Notes under the pieces: generated by a model
What the model saw: only the letters and a program-made list of their open reading frames with translations
Databases searched by the model: none
What the model was told of the DNA's origin: nothing
Position numbers and translations under genes: made by a program
Origin: CAZYFH01 sp964646815
GTDB taxonomy: Bacteria; Acidobacteriota; Vicinamibacteria; Vicinamibacterales; UBA8438
Assembly: GCA_964646815.1 (NCBI GenBank)
Contig: CAZYFH010000019.1
Coordinates: 4,094 to 68,093 of the forward strand
Reading direction: 5' to 3'
Length of the DNA stretch: 64,000 nucleotides
Shown: in pieces, positions 18,491 through 27,602 of the stretch
How the letters are laid out: every line of letters begins with the position of its first letter
Position numbering within the stretch: position 1 is the first letter of the stretch

Positions 18491-19045
18491 TTAGGAATCG
18501 TTGTTGACGAGCCGCGCGGCGTACACAATGTAGTGAAGCCCGGAGACCAGCGTGACCGCGAGCGCGGCGTAAACGGCAATGTCGACGACGAGCGACGGTC
18601 GGTCGAGATAGTTGAAGTAGAGCGTGAGCGCACACGTCAGGATGTAGACAAGCGTCGCAGCTTTTCCGAGCCCTGACGGGTAGAACGTGCGACGCTCGAT
18701 CGCCAGATTGACGACAGCCACCGTCAGCACGATGAGCACATCTCGGCTGATCACAAGCACGGTCAGCCACACTGGCAGCCGATTGGCCAGATCAAGCGGC
18801 GCCGTCAGGACCACGAACGTGGAGACCAGCAGTAGCTTGTCCGCCATCGGATCGAGCAAGGCGCCTAGGCTGGTCCGCTGACCCGCCAGGCGCGCGATTA
18901 GCCCGTCGAGACCATCGGTGATGCCAGCCACGATGAAGACGATGAGGGCCCACCCGTTGAACCCGTAGATCACGAGGATCACGAGGCCAGGCACCAGCAG
19001 AAGTCTGAAGAGGGTGAGTTGGTTGGCGGCGGTTAGGGTCGCCAC
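18491..19045 (-). CDS. pgsA: CDP-alcohol phosphatidyltransferase, PgsA-like
   Basis: Integral membrane enzyme of phospholipid synthesis, most likely making phosphatidylglycerophosphate from CDP-diacylglycerol and glycerol 3-phosphate. The CDP-alcohol signature D-G-x2-A-R-x8-G-x3-D-x3-D is seen as DGLDGLIARLAGQ ... LGALLDPMADKL near residues 43-71. The remaining sequence is several hydrophobic helices. 184 residues fits PgsA. The start, MATLTAANQLTLFRLLLVP, matches the family (N-x-L-T-x-x-R). It follows the lipoprotein gene by 6 nt. The acceptor alcohol is inferred from overall similarity. Confidence 0.9.
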   Translation of the reverse strand: MATLTAANQLTLFRLLLVPGLVILVIYGFNGWALIVFIVAGITDGLDGLIARLAGQRTSLGALLDPMADKLLLVSTFVVLTAPLDLANRLPVWLTVLVISRDVLIVLTVAVVNLAIERRTFYPSGLGKAATLVYILTCALTLYFNYLDRPSLVVDIAVYAALAVTLVSGLHYIVYAARLVNNDS

Positions 19046-19051
19046 CGCGGC

Positions 19052-20398
19052 TTACCCTAGCTCCCGCGCGAGCGCGACGAGTCGGTCAACCGCCTCGATC
19101 GCCTCCGCGCCGGCAACCGCGCGCGTGGGCTGGAAGGTTCTGTCGTCGAACGCTGAGAGCACACCAGCCGCCAGGGCCGCCGCCGCGCTCGCATAATTGA
19201 GATGTCCCTCAATCATGTCGACGAAGCGCGGACGCGCATCGAGCCACGGGCGCGCGCCCACAGGGTCAATGGCGGCGATGAGCCCCAGGACCTCGGCAAC
19301 GACCTCGGCTAGCTCGCCGCGTCGCACGGTGCGCTCCGGCTCGAACCGGTACCGTGCGTCGACCGCCATGACCTGCGCCTGAGTCACCGCGAGAATCCAG
19401 CGATCGCTCCAGTGGTTCCTGGTGTCGGTGATGATCGGCGTCGCCTTGCCCACCGCGGCGTCACCGAGCAGCTGGCCCAGCCGCACACCGATGAGCGCGG
19501 CGAGATCCCCTCGCGTCACGGTCTCGCGTTGGGGAATCGCCTGGTATTCCGGCGGTAACGTCGCCACGCGGCGTCGCTCTCGGACGCGGGCTAGCCGGCT
19601 GCTCGTCTCGTCGCTCGGCTCGAGCAGGTCCGCACGCCGGTAGGCGTCCTCGGCCGCTTCCAGGTCGTCGCGTGCCTCATGCAAATCGCCTCTGATAACG
19701 AGCGCCGCAACGTCGCTTGGGTCGAGATCATTCGCCCGGCGTACCTGGCGCAGCGCCGCGTCGATGTCGCCCTGTCGCCGCTTGAGCTCGGCCAGCTCCA
19801 GATACAGGAAAGCGCTGTCGGGCGATGTTTCGATCACGTGTGCGTACGCCGCCTCGGCCTCTGTCAGCGCGCCCCTTTCGGCGGCCGCCCGTGCCTCCGC
19901 GAGTCTGGTCGTCATGACCCGCAACCGCAGCCCGCCAACCGCGCGGACGACCCGTGTCACCCGCGGATCGACCTCAAGTGCGGCCTCGAAGCTGCGCAGC
20001 GCACCGGTCAGATTGTCTCCCCGCAAGAGCGCGTCCCCGCGGCCGACGAGCGCCGGAACGTAGGTTGGCGCACGGTCCAGCGCCGCATTGAAGCGAGCAA
20101 CCGCCTCCGCATGCGCGCCGCGCGCCAGCTCCACCCAACCGAGACCGGCAGTCGCCGGGTAAAACTCGGGGTCACGACCAGTCAGCAAGGTGAACCGTAC
20201 CTCGGCCGCGGCAACGTTACCGGATTGCAAAAGGGCCCAGGCGTCTCGCTGCCCAGACGTCGACTCGGCGTACTCCGCCGGCACGTCAGGAAAGAGAAAG
20301 TCGGGGTATGTCGGCGAGGTAACGACCGGCACCCGTGGGGCGCAGGCCACGGCCCCCAGCACCAGGAGCGCCGCCAGCGATCGCCGGCTCAGGACCAT
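19052..20398 (-). CDS. Exported TPR lipoprotein with C-terminal SLH-like domain
   Basis: About 448 residues from the ATG at 20398. The N-terminus MVLSRRSLAALLVLGAVACAP is a lipoprotein-type signal with Cys at about 19. Residues 40-250 hold consecutive TPR units (for example AEAVARFNAALDRAPTYVPAL and GDIDAALRQVRRANDLDPSDVAALV). The C-terminal 170 residues contain the pattern VTRGDLAALIGVRL ... FVDMIEGHLNYASAAAALAAGVLSAFDDRTFQPTRAVAGAEAIEAV, which looks like S-layer homology repeats. The frame is open to 20536, but that start would run into the threonylcarbamoyl-AMP synthase gene and lacks the signal. Probably an envelope scaffold; the partner is unknown. Confidence 0.8.
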   Translation of the reverse strand: MVLSRRSLAALLVLGAVACAPRVPVVTSPTYPDFLFPDVPAEYAESTSGQRDAWALLQSGNVAAAEVRFTLLTGRDPEFYPATAGLGWVELARGAHAEAVARFNAALDRAPTYVPALVGRGDALLRGDNLTGALRSFEAALEVDPRVTRVVRAVGGLRLRVMTTRLAEARAAAERGALTEAEAAYAHVIETSPDSAFLYLELAELKRRQGDIDAALRQVRRANDLDPSDVAALVIRGDLHEARDDLEAAEDAYRRADLLEPSDETSSRLARVRERRRVATLPPEYQAIPQRETVTRGDLAALIGVRLGQLLGDAAVGKATPIITDTRNHWSDRWILAVTQAQVMAVDARYRFEPERTVRRGELAEVVAEVLGLIAAIDPVGARPWLDARPRFVDMIEGHLNYASAAAALAAGVLSAFDDRTFQPTRAVAGAEAIEAVDRLVALARELG

Positions 20399-20505
20399 CC
20401 GAGTATCTCGTCGAGCGAGAACCCGACGGCATGCCTCGAAGAGGAGGCTAACGATCGCCGTACGCTCACCCACGAGTACGTGATGCACGGTCACCACGCT
20501 GCCGC

Positions 20506-21183
20506 TCACGTGAGAAATTGTAGCACGCGATCCCACGGCACGACACCTTCGCGAACGAGTCGTGGGACGTCGCCGCGCACGTCGACAATGGTCGACGGCG
20601 AGCCCCCCGGGGTCGGACCAGCATCGAGCACCACGTCGACCGTCGCCCCAAAAATGTCGACGACCTCCGCCGCCGTGATCGCCGCGGCGCCACCGCTGCG
20701 ATTCGCGCTCGTGGCGGTGATCGGATAATCGAAAAGACGCGCGAGAGCGCGCGCGACGGCGTTCGCCGGCACACGCACCGCGACCGTCTGCCCCTCGCCG
20801 AGGAGTCGGTGGTCGAGCGCAGCTGACGCATCGACAACGAGCGCGAGGGCACCAGGCCAGAAGCGCTGCGCGAGTCGACGGCCTACAGGCGTCAGAATGC
20901 CTGCCCCGGTCTCCGCCTGGGCTAGGTCAGCCGCCACGAGCGGTATCGCCATCCCGGTTTGCCTGCGTTTGACGTGAAAGAGTCGAGCGACGGCCGCTGG
21001 CTGACGCGGGTCGGCGGCCAAGCCGTACAAGGTGTCGGTCGGATACCCGACCAGGTCGCCCGCCGCTAACGTGCGGGCAGCCACGCCGAGCACGTCGACG
21101 TCCGGAGTGTCCGGATCGAGCAAGAGCTGCTTCGCGGCCACTGGAGAGTCGAGAACGATGTCACAGTGCCGGCCGAAACGCAA
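20506..21183 (-). CDS. L-threonylcarbamoyladenylate synthase (TsaC/Sua5/YrdC family)
   Basis: Makes threonylcarbamoyl-AMP from threonine, bicarbonate and ATP for the t6A37 modification of ANN-decoding tRNAs. Core motifs are GDLVGYPTDTLYGLAADP near 43, the substrate-binding KRRQTGMAIPLV near 70, and PITATSANRSGGAA near 150. 225 residues is the single-domain YrdC form. The start is uncertain: a TTG at 21183, or a later GTG near residue 16 of that frame. The gene is followed by the lipoprotein and pgsA. Confidence 0.92.
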   Translation of the reverse strand: MRFGRHCDIVLDSPVAAKQLLLDPDTPDVDVLGVAARTLAAGDLVGYPTDTLYGLAADPRQPAAVARLFHVKRRQTGMAIPLVAADLAQAETGAGILTPVGRRLAQRFWPGALALVVDASAALDHRLLGEGQTVAVRVPANAVARALARLFDYPITATSANRSGGAAAITAAEVVDIFGATVDVVLDAGPTPGGSPSTIVDVRGDVPRLVREGVVPWDRVLQFLT

Positions 21184-21303
21184 AACGATTGCGCGCCCGC
21201 GTGCGGCTCCCGCGTCACAAAGGCTGAGCGCACCAGGACAAGACGAAGCTCCCGTTTCGCCGGCGCAAACACAAGAAGCAGCCTGTCACGCCGGCCGGCG
21301 CCG

Positions 21304-23316
21304 TCAGAGGATCTCAATCGCGCCTGTGTATTTCGTCCTGGGAAACTGGCTGCCCGAGTCTGGCCAGAACGCGAACAACTCCATCGAATAGCCGCCGGGC
21401 TTGTCGGTGGGGAACTTTGCGCTCACCGAAAATCGATTACTGAGCACCTCCGTACAGTCGAAGATATTGTCATCGTTTGAGTCCCCGTATCGCTGAAAGC
21501 GCACGCACACAGCGTGATAGGGATGATCCATCAGATTCAGGGTGCCCGACACGGTGATCGTCGTGCCGGCCGGCAAGCAGCCGCCGATCTCTTCGTCCAG
21601 CGTGAACCCAACGAGGGCCCGGGTGCCGACCCTGGCGCAGCGCGTTTCCGGGCCCGTTTCGATCTTCGTCGTGCCCTGCAGGATGCCGGCGATGATAATC
21701 GCCTCATCGAGCTTCGGATTGATGTCGGTCGCCATCGCCGCGCGGCCTCCGGTGGTTTCGGCGAAGCTCCCGTACCGGCCATAACTCGTCACGCCCCAGT
21801 CCTCGCCTAAACGCTTCGCAAAGTAGTTGATGATGTCCATCTCGGTCTTGGGGACCAAACGGTCACGCGACACGTAGACGAGCGCCCGACGGATCGTCGA
21901 GACTGCGGGCCCGCTCCGGACGCCATCCGCAGCCATCATGTCGTTGACCGTGACTTCGACGGTGTCCCCGGTGACCTTCGTGCCGACCTCCGGGGCAATG
22001 CTCGTCTCCTCGTCGAACTGTCCCTGATCGAGAAAAACCTGATAGGTCGGCAGCTCTTCGGGAGGGGTGAGCCCCATCCGATACAGCGTGAGCGGATTGT
22101 AGATGATGAGCGGCATCGTCCGCGCGATCTCGTAGCTGCCGTCCTCCGCTTGGATGATCTCCGTCTCGGCTTCGGTCGTGGCCGAATAGAGGAACTCGTG
22201 GGGAGTGGCCATCGGCGTATGCAACTCCGGCTGATGCCCCTTGCGATCGATGACCGACTGCACGGTTAGCGCCGGCGGGCCGACCTGGCCCCACACATTT
22301 GAGAATTCGCCGTACTGATGGCCCATCTCGTGCAGCACCGTCGACATTCTCGCCCAACTGCCAGGCGGATATCCCTCGACGCCCTCGAGCACGCCGGCGC
22401 TGCCATAGGTCGCACTGTTGTCGAACAGGGGAAGGCCTATCCCAGAAACGGCATTGCGCACGGGACCGTGGAAACCGCCGAAGTCCGCGATCTGCGTCGC
22501 CTGGCTCATGACGGCAACGACCTCGTACGCGTCCTGGAAGTGCTCGTAGAACTTCCGCGTGATCTCCGCCTCATTAAGCTCGAGGTCACCGCCGTTGACT
22601 CGGGAATCCCCGAAGTCGGCATCAACGATATTGACGGCGTGACTCGCGAACTGCACGCCGTTGTTGATCATCGTCAGTTCAGACCCTGGGATGTTAGGCG
22701 GCGCCATGTTGAGGGACACCGAGATTCGGTCCGCGTCCCCCAGGTGTTCGGTGGCGTCGCCAGTCATGATGGGCGCGGACCCTGGCACCACGAATCGCCC
22801 CCAGAAGAGCATCGGTGAGTCGACCCCCCATGGCATGCGCCGCAACGTCGCGTGCAGCACGTCGATGCTCCATGTCGGGTTGAACACGCTCACGACGCGC
22901 CCGGCCACCTCCTGCGTCCCGATCCGCTGCCATGTCTCGTCAGTGTGACGATCCTCGTCGTCTGCATCGAACCGCTCGAACGTTACGGTCTCGTGATCGC
23001 CGAGCACCAGGAAGTTGTTGAAGCCGAAGTCCCCTGTGTGGGTCGGCCGCAGGAACCGCGGAAACTGATCCGCGCGAAGAGGGCGCCCGTCTTCGAGGTG
23101 GGTGACCGCCCGGACGCCAGTGAGCGTCCTGCGGAGCAGGGCGAACGTCGTGCCACAATCCCGCAGCGGCTCGGCCCGCCCCGCCGGTACGTCCTGCGAC
23201 AGAGCAAGCGGCGCGTAGAACTGCGCGAGATCCTGCGCCGTCTGGGGCGTCTGTGTCAGCATCAGGCCGCCTACGACAATGAAGAGTCCACGTCGAAACG
23301 ATACGGTCGAAGGCAT
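21304..23316 (-). CDS. Secreted putative zinc metalloprotease with C-terminal accessory domain
   Basis: 670 residues. The N-terminus MPSTVSFRRGLFIVVGGLML looks like a signal peptide. Near residue 330 the sequence STVLHEMGHQYGEF contains HExxHxxG, the zinc and catalytic motif of zincin peptidases. The metzincin third His is not present in the usual spacing. The C-terminal 110 residues (CARVGTRALVGF to the end) form a Cys-containing, beta-rich segment that is repeated in a separate fragment at 24086-24421. I do not recognise a named family. It is likely exported and acts on a peptide or protein outside the cytoplasm; peptidase activity is inferred from one motif. Confidence 0.65.
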   Translation of the reverse strand: MPSTVSFRRGLFIVVGGLMLTQTPQTAQDLAQFYAPLALSQDVPAGRAEPLRDCGTTFALLRRTLTGVRAVTHLEDGRPLRADQFPRFLRPTHTGDFGFNNFLVLGDHETVTFERFDADDEDRHTDETWQRIGTQEVAGRVVSVFNPTWSIDVLHATLRRMPWGVDSPMLFWGRFVVPGSAPIMTGDATEHLGDADRISVSLNMAPPNIPGSELTMINNGVQFASHAVNIVDADFGDSRVNGGDLELNEAEITRKFYEHFQDAYEVVAVMSQATQIADFGGFHGPVRNAVSGIGLPLFDNSATYGSAGVLEGVEGYPPGSWARMSTVLHEMGHQYGEFSNVWGQVGPPALTVQSVIDRKGHQPELHTPMATPHEFLYSATTEAETEIIQAEDGSYEIARTMPLIIYNPLTLYRMGLTPPEELPTYQVFLDQGQFDEETSIAPEVGTKVTGDTVEVTVNDMMAADGVRSGPAVSTIRRALVYVSRDRLVPKTEMDIINYFAKRLGEDWGVTSYGRYGSFAETTGGRAAMATDINPKLDEAIIIAGILQGTTKIETGPETRCARVGTRALVGFTLDEEIGGCLPAGTTITVSGTLNLMDHPYHAVCVRFQRYGDSNDDNIFDCTEVLSNRFSVSAKFPTDKPGGYSMELFAFWPDSGSQFPRTKYTGAIEIL

Positions 23317-23442
23317 GTGTCTCCTACCAGCAGGCGGCGGGACAGAACCCGAACCTTAGTCTATCTGGATCGGTGTTGACGTTGTCCACCCCAAACACCG
23401 CGCATGCGCGGGTCTGCACACGCGTGCCACGATATGCGGTTT

Positions 23443-24014
23443 CTAGTGTGCCGTGATCGGCTCGATGACCACGACGACGTTGCCGGGTACGGCGGCGTCG
23501 GTCGGCGGAACTCCCCGCCCCCAACCATTTTCCATCCCGCCCGTGCACCAGACTGGTCACGCCGAGGCGCTCACACCGCGACGGGTCGATACCCCCTCGG
23601 CCACCGTTCCAGTCCAAATAGTACGGATCCGCCAAATCCCACGCATTGTTCCCTGCCACGTCGTCGAAGCGCGTGACGTCGCCCGCCCCATCCTTCTGCC
23701 TGCCAGCACTGGAAGCTCCACCGACTGGGACGCGGTCTCGATCGAAAAGTCGCGCTTCGCCAGCGCGGCGAGGAGCGCGTCGACCAGGACGTTGGCGTCC
23801 GCCGCGACGACGGTCGTTGGCGGCGACACATTGACGCAGACAACGCCCAAGGTGCGACCCGCGACGAGATACGCTCCTGGGCCCCGGTCCGCGCGCGTTC
23901 GAGGCCATGCGCAACACGCACCGTGGCGCGTGGCGGCTCCTGAGCAGGTGCCACGACGGCGGCGACCGTAAGGCTACTGGCCAACAGGGCGCGCCGCCCG
24001 TCGAACACAATCAT
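23443..24014 (-). pseudogene. Frameshifted gene for an exported hypothetical protein
   Basis: Starts with MIVFDGRRALLASSLTVAAVVAPAQE, a plausible signal peptide. The reading then moves through other frames: GVVCVNVSPPTTVVAADANVLVDALLAALAKRDFSIETAS, then FDDVAGNNAWDLADPYYLDWNGGRGGIDPSRCERLGVTSLVHGRDGKW, then PTDAAVPGNVVVVIEPITAH before a TAG. Each piece looks like real protein only in its own frame, so at least three indels are present. Its family is not recognised. It could be a genuine pseudogene or the product of uncorrected indel errors. Confidence 0.55.
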
Positions 24015-24085
24015 CGGACTTCGATGACCCGATACGACGAACTCGGTTACTGCGCGTTCCTATCGAAGAACGCGTAGGCCTCGAG

Positions 24086-24421
24086 CTAATCGGTGCTGGC
24101 GTCGACAGCTGACAACGTCACCGAGAAGGGGTTCCCGCTCACCGATGCGCAGCTGAAGATCGCATCGCCGACAGACGGATCCAGGGCGAGGCAAACGACG
24201 TCGTAGTCGTCACGATCCGTCAGCGTCAGCGAGCCGGTGAGGGTAATATCGCCAACCGGGAGACATCCGGCGATCGGAGTGTCGCAAAGAACGCCGACGA
24301 GAGCGCCCGTCGCCACGCCGTGAGACTGCGTGCCCGGGCCCGGCCCGATCGGATCAACGGGCCGTACGATGCCGGTCTCCGAAGTGTCGGTCATCGGCGA
24401 CGGCAGGGACAGTTCATGCAC
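24086..24421 (-). pseudogene. Orphan copy of the metalloprotease C-terminal domain
   Basis: This piece reads GALVGVLCDTPIAGCLPVGDITLTGSLTLTDRDDYDVVCLALDPSVGDAIFSCASVSGNPFSV. It aligns by eye with the C-terminus of the protease at 21304-23316 (RALVGFTLDEEIGGCLPAGTTITVSGTLNLMDHPYHAVCVRFQ ... IFDCTEVLSNRFSV). The Cys, Gly and hydrophobic positions match. The frame stays open upstream to about 24490, but no signal peptide or protease domain precedes it. It is best read as the tail of a second, deleted paralogue left by a tandem duplication. Confidence 0.6.
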
Positions 24422-24556
24422 ACCTGCACGGTCGATGCGGTCGTAGGGCCACGAAGTGCGGAGGATCGGCGAGACCAGCCAAGACGAATATCAGCACGAC
24501 CACGTAGCCCGCGGTCGGGTCGCGCCGCGCTTGCTGCATCCGTTGTTGTCCGGGAA

Positions 24557-25552
24557 CTAGAACCGTAACTCTGCCGCGGCGCTTCGCTCCCGTACGTGGA
24601 TGGTCTCGATGAACTGCACCCGATGCGGTCGGGTCCGCATCACGACGGAGCTCGTGCGGCAGCCCTCACCAAAGAACCGGACCCCTTTCATCAACGCGCC
24701 CTCAGTCACTCCGGTAGCCACGAAGATGATCTGCTCGCCCGATGCGAGGTCGGCGGAGGTGTAGATCTTCTTCAGGTCCGTGATGCCCATCGTGCGCACC
24801 CGTTCTTCTTGCTCCGGGGTGTCGATGACCAATCGGCCGTAGATCTCGCCGCCCAGACACCGCATGGCGGCAGCGGTGAGCACTCCCTCTGGCGCCCCGC
24901 CGCTTCCCATGACCGCATGGGTCCCGTTGCCGGCCACGGCCGCGCCAATGGCGGCGGTCAGATCGCCATCGCCGATCAGGCGAATCCGCGCCCCGGCCGC
25001 CCGGATGTCGGCAATGAGCTGCGCGTGCCGCTCTCGGTCGAGCACGACGACAACGAGATCCGATACAGCACGATCGAGGCACTTCGCAATCTGCTTGAGG
25101 TTGTCGGCCACCGGCGCGTCGAGGCTCACCGCCGATTTGGCCCGTGGGCCGACGACGAGCTTCTCCATGTAGAGGTCGGGTGCGTGGAGGAGACCACCCC
25201 GCTCCGCCGCAGCCAGCACAGCGATCGCGCGGGGTGCGCCTGTGGCGCACAGATTGGTGCCCTCCAGCGGGTCGACGGCAATATCAATCTCTGGAAGACC
25301 TTCTGTTCCCGCAGCACCTTGCCCCACGCGCTCGCCGATAAACAACATCGGCGCCTTGTCGCGCTCGCCCTCGCCAATCACGACCCGGCCGTCGATGGGC
25401 ACGTGGTCGAGCCGAGAACGCATGGCCTCGACCGCGACATCGTCGGAATGATGGCGATCACCCTGCCCCATCGTGCGAGCGCAAGCGATCGCCGCTTGCT
25501 CGACCACGTCGAGGAACGCCAACGACAAATCCGTCCCGGGAGACGACGTCAT
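24557..25552 (-). CDS. glpX: Class II fructose-1,6-bisphosphatase (GlpX)
   Basis: Hydrolyses fructose 1,6-bisphosphate in gluconeogenesis. Characteristic motifs are VIGEGERDKAPML near 60, IDIAVDPLEGTNLCATG (lithium-sensitive phosphatase metal site) near 90, VMGSGGAPEGVLTAAAMRCLGGE near 200, and FVATGVTEGALMKGVRF near 280. The ATG at 25552 overlaps the stop of the acyl-CoA dehydrogenase by 4 nt and gives 331 residues, the family size. The longer frame to 25588 is not needed. Confidence 0.94.
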   Translation of the reverse strand: MTSSPGTDLSLAFLDVVEQAAIACARTMGQGDRHHSDDVAVEAMRSRLDHVPIDGRVVIGEGERDKAPMLFIGERVGQGAAGTEGLPEIDIAVDPLEGTNLCATGAPRAIAVLAAAERGGLLHAPDLYMEKLVVGPRAKSAVSLDAPVADNLKQIAKCLDRAVSDLVVVVLDRERHAQLIADIRAAGARIRLIGDGDLTAAIGAAVAGNGTHAVMGSGGAPEGVLTAAAMRCLGGEIYGRLVIDTPEQEERVRTMGITDLKKIYTSADLASGEQIIFVATGVTEGALMKGVRFFGEGCRTSSVVMRTRPHRVQFIETIHVRERSAAAELRF

Positions 25553-26763
25553 GCCCGCGCCATGTCTCGATAGGGTGGCAGCGCACATCGCGTCGGTTTG
25601 TCGACCCTATAGCCGAGTACGTAGTCCGCCTGCATGAGCTTGTGAATTTCTCTCGTCCCTTCGTAGATGACAGCACCCTTGCAGTTCCGGTAGAACCGCC
25701 CAACGGGGTATTCGTCGGAGTAACCGTTGGCACCGTGGATCTGCACGGCATCGCCCGCCGCGCGTTCCGACGCGACGGTCGAAAACCACTTGGCCAGCCC
25801 GGTTTCACGCGTGTTTCGCTGACCGCGGTTCTTCAGCCAGGCCGAGCGCTGCCACAGCAGTCGGCCGGCCTGATAGTCCGACTCCATCTGGGCGATCATC
25901 TCCTTCACGAGTTGGTGGCGCCCGATCTCCAAGCCAAACGTCTTGCGTTCCCTCGCGTACGCGGCGCTGGCATCGCGGCACGCCCGAATCAATCCAGTCG
26001 CACCGGCCGCCACGCTCAGACGCCCCTGATCGAGGGCAAACATGGCGATCTTGAACCCCTCCCCCTCACGCCCGATCAGGTTGCCCTTGGGCACCTCCAC
26101 CTCGTCCATCTTGAAATAGCCTGTGTTCCCGGCGAGGATGCCCCACTTCTGGGTCAAGGTCCCGCTCGAAAACCCCTTAAAGCCTCGCTCGACCATGAAG
26201 GCGCTGATGCCCGACACGTCGCGCCTGCGCTTCTTCTCCAGATCGCTGTAGGCGAAGACGAGAAAATGGTCGGCCACGTCGCCGAGCGAGATCCACATCT
26301 TCTCGCCGGTGAGGACGTATCGATCGCCTCGCTTGATAGCAACCGTCTGGATACCGCGCACGTCGCTGCCGGCCTCAGGTTCCGTGAGCCCATAGCTGGC
26401 GATCTTGTGTCCTTGTGCCTGGGGCACGAGGTAGCGCTGCTTCTGTTCCTCCGTTCCCCACGTCAACAGGCTCAGGCAATTCAGCGCCACGTGCACCGAC
26501 AGGATGACGCGGAGCGAGGTATCCACATACTCGGCCTCTTCGCAGGCTAACCCCAGGCTCAGGTAGTCCATGCCGGCGCCGCCGTACTCGGTCGGGACGC
26601 AAACGCCGAGCAAGCCAAGTGAGGCCATCTGCGGAAGGATGTCCGGATCGAAACGATGCTCGTGATCCAGTTCGCGGATGCGCGGCGCAACCTCGCGCGC
26701 ACCCCACTCGCGCACCGATTGCTCCAGCAGTCGGTGTTCGTCCGATAGTTCGAGATCGAACAT
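25549..26763 (-). CDS. Acyl-CoA dehydrogenase
   Basis: FAD-dependent dehydrogenase of 404 residues that forms a 2-enoyl-CoA or a similar product. ASYGLTEPEAGSDVRGI and GEKMWISLGDVADHFLVFA are the FAD-binding signatures. QIHGANGYSDEYPVGRFYRNCKGAVIYEGTREIHKLMQADYVLG contains the flavin-binding region and the likely catalytic Glu in YEGT. The chain-length specificity is not evident; the YEGT position is that of short-chain and glutaryl-CoA types. Its stop overlaps the glpX start, so the two are co-translated. Confidence 0.93.
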   Translation of the reverse strand: MFDLELSDEHRLLEQSVREWGAREVAPRIRELDHEHRFDPDILPQMASLGLLGVCVPTEYGGAGMDYLSLGLACEEAEYVDTSLRVILSVHVALNCLSLLTWGTEEQKQRYLVPQAQGHKIASYGLTEPEAGSDVRGIQTVAIKRGDRYVLTGEKMWISLGDVADHFLVFAYSDLEKKRRRDVSGISAFMVERGFKGFSSGTLTQKWGILAGNTGYFKMDEVEVPKGNLIGREGEGFKIAMFALDQGRLSVAAGATGLIRACRDASAAYARERKTFGLEIGRHQLVKEMIAQMESDYQAGRLLWQRSAWLKNRGQRNTRETGLAKWFSTVASERAAGDAVQIHGANGYSDEYPVGRFYRNCKGAVIYEGTREIHKLMQADYVLGYRVDKPTRCALPPYRDMARA

Positions 26764-26794
26764 GTACGTCAGTTCCCTGGACAGACAACTCGGG

Positions 26795-27586
26795 TCAAGC
26801 GAGGCTGACCGTAACCGGTGCGCCGCGGTTCAGCCCGAGTCGCTCGGCAGCACTCGTCGAGTTGGCCGCAAACTCGAGGTGATCGGTGCTACCGAATAGT
26901 GCGCACACTTCGTCTCCCCCGATGTCCGCGTAGGTTTCCACGAGCCTCCCGATGTCGTGCGCTCCGGCGGCGATTTGGATCGTCCCGATCTGGGCGAGGC
27001 GCTCGAACGCCCGGCGATTGATGTTGGTCACCAGGTTGCCGAAGTGATCGACGCGCAGCACCTCACCAGTGATGCGCCCGTTCTCGGATGCGGCCACCGG
27101 AATCTCCAGCAAGCGGTAGTCGGTGATCGGCCGCCCGAGTGCAGACAGCTGAATCCCCTTCGCCACCCACGCCGCCGCGGGCGCGAACCGATCCCGTCCC
27201 TCGAACGTGCGGCTGACCGTCGGTCGCGCGTACCGGCGCTCCGTGAGCTCGACGACCCGTTTAGGCGGCGCCTCCTGAAACACTGACGTGAGCACGCCGT
27301 TGTCTGGAGCGACAAAGCGGTACTCGCCGATGTCAGCCGCCAGGCCACGTCGCGCTGAGCCGACGCCCGGGTCGACCACCACCAGGAAGACGGTGCCGGT
27401 GGGAAAGAACCGATACGAGGCCGCTAGCTCGAGACCAGCTGTCAGGACGTCGTGAGTCGGCACGTCGTGTGAGATGTCGACTAGGGTTGCATCCGGACAG
27501 ATGCCCAAGACGACACCCCTCATCGCGCCTGCATAGTGATCCCGTGTGCCGAAGTCGCTCAACAGTGCGACGACTGGACGCGCCAT
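26795..27586 (-). CDS. SAM hydroxide adenosyltransferase (DUF62 / SAM hydrolase family)
   Basis: This family splits S-adenosylmethionine to adenosine and methionine using hydroxide, and is related to fluorinase and chlorinase. The start VVALLSDFGTRDHYAGAMRGV is the conserved SDFG-xxD-xY motif. FLVVVDPGVGSARRGLA and FVAPDNGVLTSVF complete the active site. REVLRVDHFGNLVTNI near 200 is the C-terminal domain signature. 263 residues is normal. The 23-residue insertion seen in fluorinases is not apparent, which argues for the hydrolase. The role in the cell is uncertain. Confidence 0.9.
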   Translation of the reverse strand: MARPVVALLSDFGTRDHYAGAMRGVVLGICPDATLVDISHDVPTHDVLTAGLELAASYRFFPTGTVFLVVVDPGVGSARRGLAADIGEYRFVAPDNGVLTSVFQEAPPKRVVELTERRYARPTVSRTFEGRDRFAPAAAWVAKGIQLSALGRPITDYRLLEIPVAASENGRITGEVLRVDHFGNLVTNINRRAFERLAQIGTIQIAAGAHDIGRLVETYADIGGDEVCALFGSTDHLEFAANSTSAAERLGLNRGAPVTVSLA

Positions 27587-27602
27587 AGTGTCTGTCCCTG
27601 AC

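Noticed and set aside
26795..27586. Fluorinase or chlorinase
   Set aside because: The general family motifs are present, but the long insertion typical of halogenases is not, so the SAM hydrolase is the simpler reading.
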